Below are positions 24,961-33,973 of a DNA stretch of 43,262 bases, in pieces. Positions within the stretch are counted from its first letter, which is position 1; each line of letters starts with the position of its first letter. Location: the NCBI GenBank assembly GCA_900550765.1, contig URTC01000001.1, positions 1-43,262 of the forward strand. The letters are read 5' to 3'. A program made the translations under genes and the position numbers. This DNA comes from an uncultured Clostridia bacterium (GTDB taxonomy: Bacteria; Bacillota; Clostridia; Christensenellales; QALW01). The notes beneath the pieces are model-generated. The model worked only from the letters and a program-made list of their open reading frames with translations. It did no database searches and was not told the origin of the DNA.

Positions 24961-25368
24961 GTGTTTCCCTTATGCCATATCTTTCCTGCTAGGCTGCGGG
25001 GCACAGCTTTCTCCATAAAAAAAGAGTCCGTTTAAGGCACCCTCCGTAAGGAAGGTGCCTGAATGCTTTTCTATTTGAATTTTTTCGGATTGCGGCACCG
25101 CAATCCGATGCCCGCAATGCATTGGAACTGCAGCGCTCATTGCTTTGTTTCATTTTGATACAAACAAAAGTTTTATCGTCCGTCTCCTTCGCCGCGGGAT
25201 ATGCAGTTTTTATAGCACATTGTTTTGAAGATAGCAACAGTTTTAACCGTGCGGCATTCGCCTCGATATAGTCGCACGGTGCTATGTATTGCTTGCTGAA
25301 AAAGCAGTAGCGATATCGTTTCCGCTACAGCCCAAGGTTACCATTGTTTTTCCCCAAATATTCAGGAA
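24961..25368. other. Intergenic region with hairpins, no gene recognised
   Basis: Between the uvrB promoter and the remnant frame after mntP. It holds three inverted repeats: AGGCACC with GGTGCCT (25035-25060), CGGATTGCG with CGCAATCCG (25086-25107), and ACCGTGCG with CGCACGGT (25246-25280). None is followed by a T tract on the strand that would need it. Short frames here lack ribosome sites and look degenerate. Confidence 0.5.
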
Positions 25369-25536
25369 TTATGGAATTCCTTCGGAAGAAAAACCGCCTT
25401 TCGGCCCGTCTTTGAAAGAAACCGATTCGCCAAGCTCCGGCATAATATTTTTCATGTCTAAAAAATTCATATATTCCAGTTCTATATCAGGAATACACTT
25501 CCTTAGAAAATAGCTCTCTTCGTGCGCTTCTGCCTT
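25369..25536 (-). pseudogene. Possible gene remnant downstream of mntP
   Basis: Directly after the mntP stop, and in the same frame, the minus strand stays open for 55 codons: KAEAHEESYFLRKC, then IPDIELEYMNFLDMKNI, then GESVSFKDGPKGGFSSEGIP and a stop. There is no start codon with a ribosome site. The composition looks protein-like, so it may be the C-terminal scrap of a lost gene. I do not recognise the family. Confidence 0.3.
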
Positions 25537-26106
25537 TTAAAAAACCAGTACGCCCAAGTGCTCCAATAAAATTTTTACGCCCAGCAAAATTAGGATCAGA
25601 CCGCCGGCAAATTCTGCCTTAGCTTTAAACCTTTTGCCGAATTTCTGGCCAATGAACACTCCCGCAAAGGAAAGCGTAAACGTCGTTATGCCGATAAACG
25701 CTGCGGCTGTAAGCATTTTGGAAAGCTCTAAAAAAGAAATTGCAATTCCTGAGGCCAGCGCGTCAATACTGGTGGCAACGGCCATAAGCAGCATCGTTTT
25801 AAAGCCAAAGGAATCGCTCAGCGCTTCTTCCTCTTTTTGAAAGGCTTCCCGAATCATATTTCCGCCGATCATTGCCAGCAGCACAAAGGCGATCCAATGG
25901 TCAAAATCCTCAATAATGCTTTGAAAACCGGTGCCCAGCAAATATCCTAAAAGCGGCATCAGGGCTTGAAAACCCCCAAAATATAAGCCGGTGATCAGCC
26001 CATGGCGCAGACGAACCTTTTTTACCGAAAGTCCCTTGCACAGCGAAACAGCAAAGGCATCCATCGAAAGCCCAAGGGCAAGAATAAACAGCTCCAATAT
26101 ACTCAT
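25537..26106 (-). CDS. mntP: Manganese efflux pump MntP
   Basis: Protein of 189 residues, the usual MntP (DUF204) length, from ATG 26106 with AAGGAAGG upstream. Six membrane helices are arranged as two repeats, each with the family's conserved acidic pattern: LALGLSMDAFAVSLCKGL in the first and LLMAVATSIDALASGIAISF in the second; GLYFGGFQALMPLLGYLLG is also characteristic. MntP exports Mn(II). In many bacteria it is controlled by an Mn riboswitch or MntR; here it sits 13 bp behind yifB at the end of a long operon, with no separate riboswitch visible. It shares only a hydrophobic nature with its neighbours. Confidence 0.95.
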   Translation of the reverse strand: MSILELFILALGLSMDAFAVSLCKGLSVKKVRLRHGLITGLYFGGFQALMPLLGYLLGTGFQSIIEDFDHWIAFVLLAMIGGNMIREAFQKEEEALSDSFGFKTMLLMAVATSIDALASGIAISFLELSKMLTAAAFIGITTFTLSFAGVFIGQKFGKRFKAKAEFAGGLILILLGVKILLEHLGVLVF

Positions 26107-26119
26107 AAATGTTCCTTCC

Positions 26120-27649
26120 TTAATGCGACCAATATTTTCTGTCCAAATTCCGGTATCCGATCGCCTGGGCAACATGCGCCGGCCCGATCGCTTCGTTTTG
26201 CTCCAAATCAGCAATGGTGCGCGCCACTTTTAAAATGCGGTGATACCCCCGCGCGCTCATATTCAGCGAGGCAAAAGCCTGCTTCAGCAGCGCTTCGGAG
26301 GCCGCATCCAGCGCGCAGTATTTTTTGATTGCCTCTGCGTCCATCTGCGCGTTGCAGAAAAAAGCAGTACCGGCAAACCGATGCGTCTGGATTTCCCGCG
26401 CTCGCTGTACGCGTTCTTTGATTTCCTCGCTGCTCTCAGAAAGAGAGGCGTCGGTCATATCTCCGTAGGTCACGGCGTCTACTTCGATCTGCAGATCGAT
26501 CCGGTCCAGCAGCGGCCCGGAGATCCTGGCAAGATATTTCTGAATTGCCGCAGGCGTACAGGTGCATTTTTTTGTTTTAGAGCCGTAATTGCCGCAGGGG
26601 CAGGGATTCATGCTGGCCACCAGCATAAAGCTGGCTGGATACGCCATAGAGCCGAATACCCGGGAAACGGTGATGATGCCATCTTCTAACGGCTGGCGCA
26701 GGGCCTCCAATGCATTGCGGTTATATTCGGGCAGCTCATCTAAAAACAGCACGCCGTTATGGGCCAAAGAGACCTCTCCCGGCTTGGCTTTGGCGCCGCC
26801 GCCGGTGAGCGCGGCAATGCTGGCAGTATGATGCGGGCAGCGGAAAGGGCGCGTACATAAGATGCCGTCCTCCAAGGTACCGCTTACCGAATGAATTTTG
26901 GTAGCTTCCAGCGCCTCTTCAAAGGTCATTTCCGGTAAAATCGAAGGCATGGCACGGGCAAGCATGGTCTTTCCGGAGCCGGGCGGGCCGATCAAAAGCA
27001 TATTGTGACCGCCTGCAGCCGCGATTTCCGCTGCGCGCTTGGCGGCCTTTTGACCCTTGATAAACTGGAAATCTGCTTGGGGCTTTTTTCGGCGGCGCAG
27101 CGCGTTCCAGGCAATATGCTCTACCGCCTCCAGCGTCAGCTCGCCCTTTAAAAAGCGCACCAGCTGCTGCAGGTTTTGGGGCGTATATACGGTAATCCCC
27201 TCGATAAAACCGGCCTCAAGGCTGTTTTCGGGGGAGATAAAAAATACCGTCTTTCCCGCTGCGCGGGCGGAAATCAGCATGGGCGTAACGCCGCGCACTC
27301 CCTTAATATCTCCGCTTAAGGAAAGCTCGCCGATCAGCACAGCGTTCTCCAGCAGTTCGCTTTTCAGCTGACCGGTTGCCGCCAGAAGTCCAACGGCGAT
27401 CGGCAGATCATAGACCGGTCCTTCTTTTTTGATGTCCGCCGGCGCAAGATTGACCGTAATGCGGGCAAGGGGAAATTCAAAGCCGCTGTTTTTCACAGCC
27501 GAACGTACGCGTTCTCTTGCTTCTTTTACTGCCGCGTCGGGCAGACCTACAAGCTCAAAGGAGGGCAGCCCTCCGGAGACGTCGCATTCGGCTGTTACCA
27601 AAAGCCCGTCGATTCCGTGAAGGCCCAGACTCTGTATTTTTGCTAACAT
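26120..27649 (-). CDS. YifB/ComM family Mg-chelatase-like AAA ATPase
   Basis: Protein of 509 residues, standard length. An N-terminal ribosomal-S5/Lon-like domain (about 1-170, with VTAECDVSGGLPSFELVGLPDAAVKEARERVR) precedes the AAA+ ATPase (about 195-400) with Walker A LIGPPGSGKTMLARAMP, Walker B NGVLFLDELPEY and the Mg-chelatase insert, then a C-terminal helical domain. CPCGNYGSKTKKCTCTP is the family's cysteine motif. The Proteobacterial member ComM is a helicase aiding branch migration in natural transformation; the role in Clostridia is not settled. It commonly lies near rnhB and yraN, as here, though two glycan genes separate them. Confidence 0.93.
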   Translation of the reverse strand: MLAKIQSLGLHGIDGLLVTAECDVSGGLPSFELVGLPDAAVKEARERVRSAVKNSGFEFPLARITVNLAPADIKKEGPVYDLPIAVGLLAATGQLKSELLENAVLIGELSLSGDIKGVRGVTPMLISARAAGKTVFFISPENSLEAGFIEGITVYTPQNLQQLVRFLKGELTLEAVEHIAWNALRRRKKPQADFQFIKGQKAAKRAAEIAAAGGHNMLLIGPPGSGKTMLARAMPSILPEMTFEEALEATKIHSVSGTLEDGILCTRPFRCPHHTASIAALTGGGAKAKPGEVSLAHNGVLFLDELPEYNRNALEALRQPLEDGIITVSRVFGSMAYPASFMLVASMNPCPCGNYGSKTKKCTCTPAAIQKYLARISGPLLDRIDLQIEVDAVTYGDMTDASLSESSEEIKERVQRAREIQTHRFAGTAFFCNAQMDAEAIKKYCALDAASEALLKQAFASLNMSARGYHRILKVARTIADLEQNEAIGPAHVAQAIGYRNLDRKYWSH

Positions 27650-27671
27650 TGCGCTTGCCTTTCCACAAAAC

Positions 27672-28745
27672 TTATTTTTTTCTTACCAAAAACGCATTGG
27701 GCAGATACCGTCCGGTATCTTTCATTGGCGTGGAGGGAATATTGATGACCTTGCCGTTATAGGCCAGTACGCTGGAGGAACCGCCGTCGCAGGCGGCGGC
27801 GTTCACTGCGCCGTAAGCCATTAAAATATCAGCACACTCGCCCATTGTAGCACCGATGGAATAGCCTACCTGCCGGCCGTCCACAATCATAAAGAACACG
27901 ACACCGTCAGCCCGCTGGGCAACGATTGTGCGCGGCTGCATACCGTATCCGGCGGATTTTTTTATCAATTGTTCGCCGTCACAGATGAGTACCGGTCCAA
28001 ACTGGACGCCGTCGCGCACATGATAGGCCTCCCAATCGTCGATTTTTCCTACAATCAGGCGGTCGTTTTCATCAAACACAATAGCGGGCCAACCGTTATT
28101 GGTGCCCCAGGGCTCTCCCATGGAGTAGCAAAGTCCGTTGATCACGCCGCCCTTGCCGTGACCGTCGATATCCTCAAAGCCGCTGCCGTTAATGCCGATT
28201 ACGGCGTTGTGCTCTTCCATCAGCTCTCCTACGCACTGTCCCCAAACGCCCTTGCGGTTGGTGGCGGCCACAAAAACACGGGAGGGGTCATCAATCATTA
28301 CCAGCTGCCCCACAAACGTACTGCCTTTGATTTGGGAAATGACGATTCCCTGTTCAATATCATTGACCAGCACCTTGTTGCCTACGGCATCTTTGCCGCC
28401 CACGGTAAGTTGTTTCTGCCCTAAAATATCCTTTTGCTCTGCAAATGCTTCAGAGGAATCCGGATCCTTTTCCGGCAGGGTCAGTCCGCCCAGAACATCG
28501 TCGGTGCGTACCTGGCGGCTCATCACGTCCTCAATCAGCCACTCGGGGAAAAGTCCGGTAGCCAGCCACTGATGGTCATTGGTGGTCATGGCGGTTTCGA
28601 TCCAGATATCCCGCAGGGTGGAAAGATACGGCACATTGAACCATACCACCGAGGCATAGAGCGAAAAGAGCAGCAAAAATACAACAGAACAGGCTGTAAG
28701 CGCTTTAGCGGCGCGCTTTAACCGTTTATAACTTTTATAACGCAT
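27672..28745 (-). CDS. Membrane-anchored phosphodiester glycosidase (NAGPA-like) domain protein
   Basis: Protein of 357 residues from ATG 28745, preceded by AAGGA and 11 nt after the stop of the glycosyltransferase; the longer frame would overlap that gene and is not credible. An N-terminal signal anchor (about 15-37, CSVVFLLLFSLYASVVW) places the rest outside. The C-terminal domain matches the NAGPA/exopolysaccharide-biosynthesis family: VIGINGSGFEDIDG, WPAIVFDENDRL, VVFFMIVDGRQ and the signature NAAACDGGSSSVLAYNG. The family removes N-acetylglucosamine-1-phosphate caps or cleaves sugar phosphodiesters in surface polymers. Its coupling to the giant glycosyltransferase suggests joint action on a cell-surface glycan. 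Confidence 0.88.
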   Translation of the reverse strand: MRYKSYKRLKRAAKALTACSVVFLLLFSLYASVVWFNVPYLSTLRDIWIETAMTTNDHQWLATGLFPEWLIEDVMSRQVRTDDVLGGLTLPEKDPDSSEAFAEQKDILGQKQLTVGGKDAVGNKVLVNDIEQGIVISQIKGSTFVGQLVMIDDPSRVFVAATNRKGVWGQCVGELMEEHNAVIGINGSGFEDIDGHGKGGVINGLCYSMGEPWGTNNGWPAIVFDENDRLIVGKIDDWEAYHVRDGVQFGPVLICDGEQLIKKSAGYGMQPRTIVAQRADGVVFFMIVDGRQVGYSIGATMGECADILMAYGAVNAAACDGGSSSVLAYNGKVINIPSTPMKDTGRYLPNAFLVRKK

Positions 28746-28756
28746 CGTTTCAATCC

Positions 28757-31700
28757 TTAGCTTCCGAACACCCAGGAGGGGAACCATTTTAAGTAAGTGT
28801 TGACATAATCCTTTGAAACCTCTGCCCCGGACCATATCGGCAAGAACATTGCAAACAAGATTGCGGCCAGTATCAGGAACGCGATAACCAGCGCCGCCCC
28901 TGTCTTTTTGTTGTACCGGCAGATATTGCGGAAAATGTACACCGTAAAGATCATAATAAACGGTACCGAGGCAAAATAGTGATAAATGAAAATACACCGG
29001 CTGATGCCTACCCAAGGCAGCAGATTGCACGCCAGCCCCAGCAGGCAGAACAGCAGCAGGCGCCGGTCGCGCTCGCTTCGGTCGGGGAAGGTTTCATCTC
29101 CGGCGGCAAACAGCTTTAAAAATTTGGAATCTTCCGCCGCGGAAGAAATCAGCGGTGTTCTGTACACGGCCTTTTTTACAAACAGGCCGATGCTGATCAG
29201 CGTGCATACAAGACCCATATACCAAATAGCCGGATTGCCGAAGGAGGAAATGCACTCCATTTGCCCTGCAGGAAGCTCACGCCCCATATAGAAGAACATC
29301 GGACGGTAGATCACCGGCCAGGTATACCAGTCGGACTGGAATGCGTGGGTAGCCGTCAGCTTGGAATGATAATTGAACATCGCGCTCTGGTTATCTAAAA
29401 TGATCTGATACCACGGGCGGGATTCGCCGGCCGCGTTCCAGTACGGATAATAGGAAGCGCAGTAGATAACGGCCGGAATTATGATAAATACCAGAATACA
29501 AAACAGCAGCGTATAGCAGGTATTGAGGGTAAAGCGGTCGACGATATGCTGCAAATATTCTTTCTGCGGCGGATTTTGCTGCGTTTTAAGTACTTCTTTG
29601 GCTGTTCGGTATTCGCTGTAGCGCCGGCCGAGGGTAATAAAGAACAGTACGGCAAGCCCTGCTCCGGCGTAAAGGCCGATCCACTTGCTGGCTGCCCCAA
29701 GGCCGAAGCTGAGGCCGCACAGCCCCAGGGGAATAAAGGTTTTCCAAAGGGGCTTATCGTAAAAACTGATGCTGTAGTACCAATACATAAATAGAAACAT
29801 CAGGATAATAAACAGCACGCCGAAGGAATCAATGGTGGCGATGCGGGTCTGCACAAAGTGCATGCCGTCCAGCGCCATCAAGGCGCAGAGCATCGTGGCC
29901 CAGGTGCGCTTTTTAAACAGCAAAAGGCCTAAAAAGTACATGGCCGGCAGCATCAGTACGCCCGCCAGGGTTCCGGCAAAGCGCCAGGCAAAGGGCGTCA
30001 TGCCCATCAGGGATACGCACCAGGCCATCATATCCTTGCCCAGAGGCGGGTGCGTCCACTCGTAAATAGACAGGCCGTTGGCGCTTTCATAGGCGGTACG
30101 GGCATGATAGATCTCATCAAAGTACATGCTGTTCATGTACGAAGGGCGCGTAGGAACGAGGCTCTGCTCGTCAAATAGATTGCAGCCGCAGTCTTCCCCC
30201 TCCCTGCCGCAGCGGACCTCCGCTATGGGAATCACGGTTTCATCGCTGCTGGTTTCAAAAAAGCCCATCTCTAAAAAGCGAAGATACGGGGTATCCGCTA
30301 CTACGGCCACAAACCGCGCCTGCAGGGAGCGGTACGTGTTGCCGTCGGAGGGCAGGCCGTGCCAGTAATACAGCTGCCCGGCCTCCACCTTGTGCTGCTC
30401 CGGCTCAGACCACAGCACGCCGTCATAGGAATAGTATACAGAAAAGCTGCCCGAGCACACGCTGGTGTAGAAATAACCGCGGTCGATTGCAACCGTACGG
30501 CCGAAATCCGCCACCACAAAGTCTGCGCAGGTTGTAACCGTCCAGGGAGCGGTCCGTGAAAAAAGCTCCAGTGCTTTTTGATAGGCCGCTGCAGATTCCG
30601 GCTCGTCAAAGCAAGCATACACCGTGTCGTCCTGTGTGCAGAGATTGCCGGCTTCATCCTGAATGCCAGCGATAGCCAGCCTTTGTCCGGTTTCATCCAG
30701 CAGCATCAGTTCGCCTAAGGCCATCTGCCCAAATTCGCCGGTAATGCGCACCTGCGTAGTCTTCAGCTCTTCATCATACAAAAGCATATTCGCTCTTGTC
30801 CAAAGATATGTATTTCCCGGGGCAAGCAGTTCTGCGCAGTCAACCCATTCCAGGGTTTCTTCATTATATACTTGGAATTTTACTGAGGTATACGGATCCC
30901 CCTGCATAACAAAACCATAGATATCGCTGATATTCGCCGGCTCTTTCAGGGTAAGGGTGTATGTACTTCCGGAGGTCCAAGCCGTTTCCGGCGCAGCATG
31001 CAGCAGCTCTTCGGAAAAGCTTTCGGTGCAGTCATACAGATTTGCAGTATCGGCCGTCTGTTCGTCCACGGGGGAGGTCCAGCGCGAGGTTTCTTCTACC
31101 GGAAGCAGCGTGCCGTCGTTCACGATGGCCAGTTCGTTTAAGCTGGTGCCGGCAGAGGTTGTTTCTATTTTGATATACCGGGCAGAAAATTCCTGCTGCA
31201 GGGCAGAACTCCAGATATTTACATCGCCTGGGCGCAGGCGTACGGTGGTCAACGAAGTATATTGCCGGCCGTCGGAGGAATACGAAAGAGTAAAAGAACC
31301 GGAGGCGGCAGCGGCATTAAACCAAATTTCATCCACCGGCTGCTCCTGCCCTAAATCCGCTACGGCGTAATAAGTTTGATTGGAAGGATACCAATAGGTT
31401 TGCGGTGAATCTGTATTTCCCAAATTCGTAAATGCCAAAAGTGCATACAGCACGGTGATCACGCCGCAAAGAAGTATATCCCGAGGCTTTACTTTCGGCA
31501 GGCGGGAGCCTCTGCGCTGCAGCAGATTCTGCAGGCGGCTCTCTTTTTGCGGCAAAACAGGTTGATTCATTACAGCAGAGATTTCCTTTCTTTGTTTTAT
31601 GCCGTTCTTGGTCAAATCCGCTACCACGATGGCCAGGGCCAGGAACAGCACAACGGTTAAAAGCGAGCCGATAATCATCAGCGGGCTATCCGCGTCCATA

Positions 31701-33607
31701 TAGACGCCTAATTCTTCATAGATGTACAGCACGCTGGCGGTATTGATAAAATTGCAAAGAGCAAAGCCTCCGCTGAGCGCCAGCAGGCGGAAATCCTTAA
31801 AATAGGCAAAAGCCGCCAGTAAAAACGCTGCTGCAGGGAACATATACCGCTCATGGGTACGGGTGCTGAAGGTGACCGCGCCGGTTACAATCAGCGCGGC
31901 AAACAGCCAGAAATAGCTGGGAGAAAACGCTTCTCTGTCCTTTGCCAGACGATAGACGAACAGTCCCAGCGTATAGAGGAGCACCGCTGCCAGCAGCAGC
32001 GTGCCTAACAGAGAATAGGATATTCCCAGCACGCTGGTATTTTCTGCCGGCGCCCACTGGCCGCCGATGAGGCCCATAAAACCAAAAGAATTGAGCGTGG
32101 CATAGTTGTAGGAGCCGATCGTTTCCATGTATTTATTCCACAGCCATCCCGGGCTTTGGCCATTCTGCATCCAAAGGGAAAGCAGCAGGAATATCAGCGC
32201 GCACAGCAGCACTGAGCCCAGCCCCCAAAGCAGCCGGCGCAGGCCCTCGCGCCGAGAACCGGCCCGGAATGCCCGAATGAGCGTAAAAATCTCCCGAACG
32301 GCCGCAAACAGCATGACCGGCCCGAAGAGAACCGCCTGGGGTTTGGCCAAAAGCCCGGCAAAAAAGACCAGCACGCCCCAGCCAAAGCGATCCTGTTCCA
32401 CCAAATAAAAGGCCAGCAGCATCAAAAGCACTAAAACGGAATCTACCTGTCCCCACAGGGCGCTGTTTAAAACAGCCGCCGGATTAAACGCGTATAAAAG
32501 CGCCGAAACAACGGCAATACCGCGGCCTGCATGTTTTTTTATGATTTTATAGAGCACCAGCGCGGAAAGAATATCACACAGCATGGCCGGAAGCTTTAAC
32601 AAAAGCACGCCCGCGCCCTGGTTCAGGGAAAGATTCAATGCCGAACCCAGCATGGAGAGAAGCCCCAGAACAAACATGTACAGGGGAGGATAATCACAGA
32701 AGTAGCCTTCGGCATAAAAGCCTGCCGGTCCGGCAGAGGCCATCTTGGAACCCCAGGCTGCAAAGCAGTTGACGTCCACTGTAAAGCCGTAATAGCAAAG
32801 GGAGGAGATCAGCCTTATGAGAAGCGCCGCGCCCAAGAGCGCTGCAAACGCCCAGGCAGGAAGCTTTTCTGCCCGCTGTTTTTTTAAAAGGAATACAGCA
32901 AGCACGCCCAAAACCGCAAAGTACAAAATTCCCCGCAGGGCTGCTTTGCCGCCGATGCCTTCGGGAGTCTGTCCGCCTTCCTCTTCTTTTGCCGAATCAA
33001 AGGAAAAACTTTCCATCGAAAGTACCGCAGCGCCTTCAGGAATTTGGTCTTTTTCAATGCGGGAAAAAGAAACGTCATCAAAGAACGCTTCGCCCTTGCA
33101 GTCGGCGCTGTAAAAGCCCAGGCGCAGGCAAACGGTCACTTCGCGCAGATCCTCACCGGCATAGCCGTATACGGTGACCTTTGTCCAATCCGTATCGCTT
33201 TGCAGATACGAACTGGTAAAATAGGATTGCAGCAGGGAGATATTTGCCCCGGATTCTGCATTGCGCGGCGTAATTTCTCCGGTCTTTACCATGGCAGAAA
33301 GGCAGTAGTAAGAGGAGGGTATGACCGTAACCGTCTGCATCAGACGCACATCGTTATAGGAGGTACTGGTAATAGCCAGCGCGTTTTCCCCCTGCGGGGC
33401 ATCCGCCGCCGCAATCACGCGGTAATTTTCCACTGGCTCTGAGGAGTCGTACCGGTCCAGCTGCCAGCCGGTGATATCGGTACCGGTCTCACTTTCAAAG
33501 CCCGGATTCTGCAATAAATTTTGGTTCAGCTCCTGCTGGGGCTGATCTTTTGCGCAGCCGCAGAACAGCAGCAGCACCAAAACAAGTGCAAAAATACGTT
33601 TTTTCAT
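28757..33607 (-). CDS. Giant fusion: two GT-C glycosyltransferases with carbohydrate-binding/discoidin domains
   Basis: Protein of 1616 residues. Order: signal peptide with a weak lipobox (LLFCGCAK, Cys18); a galactose-binding-like domain (about 30-185); a first GT-C membrane domain (about 222-665) with CDYPPLYMFVLG, NSALWGQVDSV, AKPQAVLFGP and THERYMFP, resembling Gpi18-like mannosyltransferases; one linking helix (about 710-728); three beta-sandwich/discoidin-like modules (about 735-830, 870-965 and 1015-1118); then a second GT-C domain (about 1150-1616) with the protein-O-mannosyltransferase signature MYFDEIYHARTAYE (Asp1164-Glu1165), YEWTHPPLGKD, and RIATIDS. PMT enzymes transfer mannose from a polyprenyl phosphate. 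Two transferases in one chain, with sugar-binding modules between, suggests processive or paired modification. Whether both are active, and the acceptor, is unknown. Gaps to yraN (12 bp) and the NAGPA gene (11 bp) show an operon. Confidence 0.9.
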   Translation of the reverse strand: MKKRIFALVLVLLLFCGCAKDQPQQELNQNLLQNPGFESETGTDITGWQLDRYDSSEPVENYRVIAAADAPQGENALAITSTSYNDVRLMQTVTVIPSSYYCLSAMVKTGEITPRNAESGANISLLQSYFTSSYLQSDTDWTKVTVYGYAGEDLREVTVCLRLGFYSADCKGEAFFDDVSFSRIEKDQIPEGAAVLSMESFSFDSAKEEEGGQTPEGIGGKAALRGILYFAVLGVLAVFLLKKQRAEKLPAWAFAALLGAALLIRLISSLCYYGFTVDVNCFAAWGSKMASAGPAGFYAEGYFCDYPPLYMFVLGLLSMLGSALNLSLNQGAGVLLLKLPAMLCDILSALVLYKIIKKHAGRGIAVVSALLYAFNPAAVLNSALWGQVDSVLVLLMLLAFYLVEQDRFGWGVLVFFAGLLAKPQAVLFGPVMLFAAVREIFTLIRAFRAGSRREGLRRLLWGLGSVLLCALIFLLLSLWMQNGQSPGWLWNKYMETIGSYNYATLNSFGFMGLIGGQWAPAENTSVLGISYSLLGTLLLAAVLLYTLGLFVYRLAKDREAFSPSYFWLFAALIVTGAVTFSTRTHERYMFPAAAFLLAAFAYFKDFRLLALSGGFALCNFINTASVLYIYEELGVYMDADSPLMIIGSLLTVVLFLALAIVVADLTKNGIKQRKEISAVMNQPVLPQKESRLQNLLQRRGSRLPKVKPRDILLCGVITVLYALLAFTNLGNTDSPQTYWYPSNQTYYAVADLGQEQPVDEIWFNAAAASGSFTLSYSSDGRQYTSLTTVRLRPGDVNIWSSALQQEFSARYIKIETTSAGTSLNELAIVNDGTLLPVEETSRWTSPVDEQTADTANLYDCTESFSEELLHAAPETAWTSGSTYTLTLKEPANISDIYGFVMQGDPYTSVKFQVYNEETLEWVDCAELLAPGNTYLWTRANMLLYDEELKTTQVRITGEFGQMALGELMLLDETGQRLAIAGIQDEAGNLCTQDDTVYACFDEPESAAAYQKALELFSRTAPWTVTTCADFVVADFGRTVAIDRGYFYTSVCSGSFSVYYSYDGVLWSEPEQHKVEAGQLYYWHGLPSDGNTYRSLQARFVAVVADTPYLRFLEMGFFETSSDETVIPIAEVRCGREGEDCGCNLFDEQSLVPTRPSYMNSMYFDEIYHARTAYESANGLSIYEWTHPPLGKDMMAWCVSLMGMTPFAWRFAGTLAGVLMLPAMYFLGLLLFKKRTWATMLCALMALDGMHFVQTRIATIDSFGVLFIILMFLFMYWYYSISFYDKPLWKTFIPLGLCGLSFGLGAASKWIGLYAGAGLAVLFFITLGRRYSEYRTAKEVLKTQQNPPQKEYLQHIVDRFTLNTCYTLLFCILVFIIIPAVIYCASYYPYWNAAGESRPWYQIILDNQSAMFNYHSKLTATHAFQSDWYTWPVIYRPMFFYMGRELPAGQMECISSFGNPAIWYMGLVCTLISIGLFVKKAVYRTPLISSAAEDSKFLKLFAAGDETFPDRSERDRRLLLFCLLGLACNLLPWVGISRCIFIYHYFASVPFIMIFTVYIFRNICRYNKKTGAALVIAFLILAAILFAMFLPIWSGAEVSKDYVNTYLKWFPSWVFGS

Positions 33608-33619
33608 GCGATCCGTCCT

Positions 33620-33973
33620 TTAAAATGCATTTTTAATATGTTCAATATCGGCTGTTTGCCCAAACAGCGACAGCTCGATTACGTCAAATCGGCAGGGGAC
33701 ATCCCCTATGTTTTCACAGGCAAGGTAGTGCAGTGCTGCTGTGCGCAGGGAATTTTGCTTTTTAGGCGTAACGGCCTCGCGGCCTCGGCCGAACTCCATG
33801 CCTGTGCGCAACTTTACCTCAATAAATACCAGCGTTTTCTTTTCTTTGGCGATAATATCCACTTCCGCCAGCCGGGAGGCATGATAATTGGTCTCTAAAA
33901 TTTTATAGCCCTGTTTTTTTAAATACGCGCAGGCCGCTTGCTCGCCCAGCGCGCCTTTTTCCTTATTATTCAT
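33620..33973 (-). CDS. yraN: YraN/UPF0102 family nuclease-like protein
   Basis: Protein of 117 residues, typical of UPF0102. It opens NKEKGALGEQAACAYLKKQGY and has LAEVDIIAKEKKTLVFIEVKLR, a PD-(D/E)XK pattern (Asp, then Glu-Val-Lys), followed by VTPKKQNSL. The family is predicted to be a nuclease resembling Holliday-junction resolvases; no defined role is established. The 5' end overlaps rnhB by 8 bp, giving tight coupling. The order rnhB-yraN is widely conserved. Confidence 0.93.
   Translation of the reverse strand: MNNKEKGALGEQAACAYLKKQGYKILETNYHASRLAEVDIIAKEKKTLVFIEVKLRTGMEFGRGREAVTPKKQNSLRTAALHYLACENIGDVPCRFDVIELSLFGQTADIEHIKNAF

Noticed and set aside
28746..29030. Longer start for the NAGPA-like gene overlapping the glycosyltransferase
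   Set aside because: The overlap would be about 270 bp; ATG 28745 has a ribosome site and directly precedes a signal anchor.
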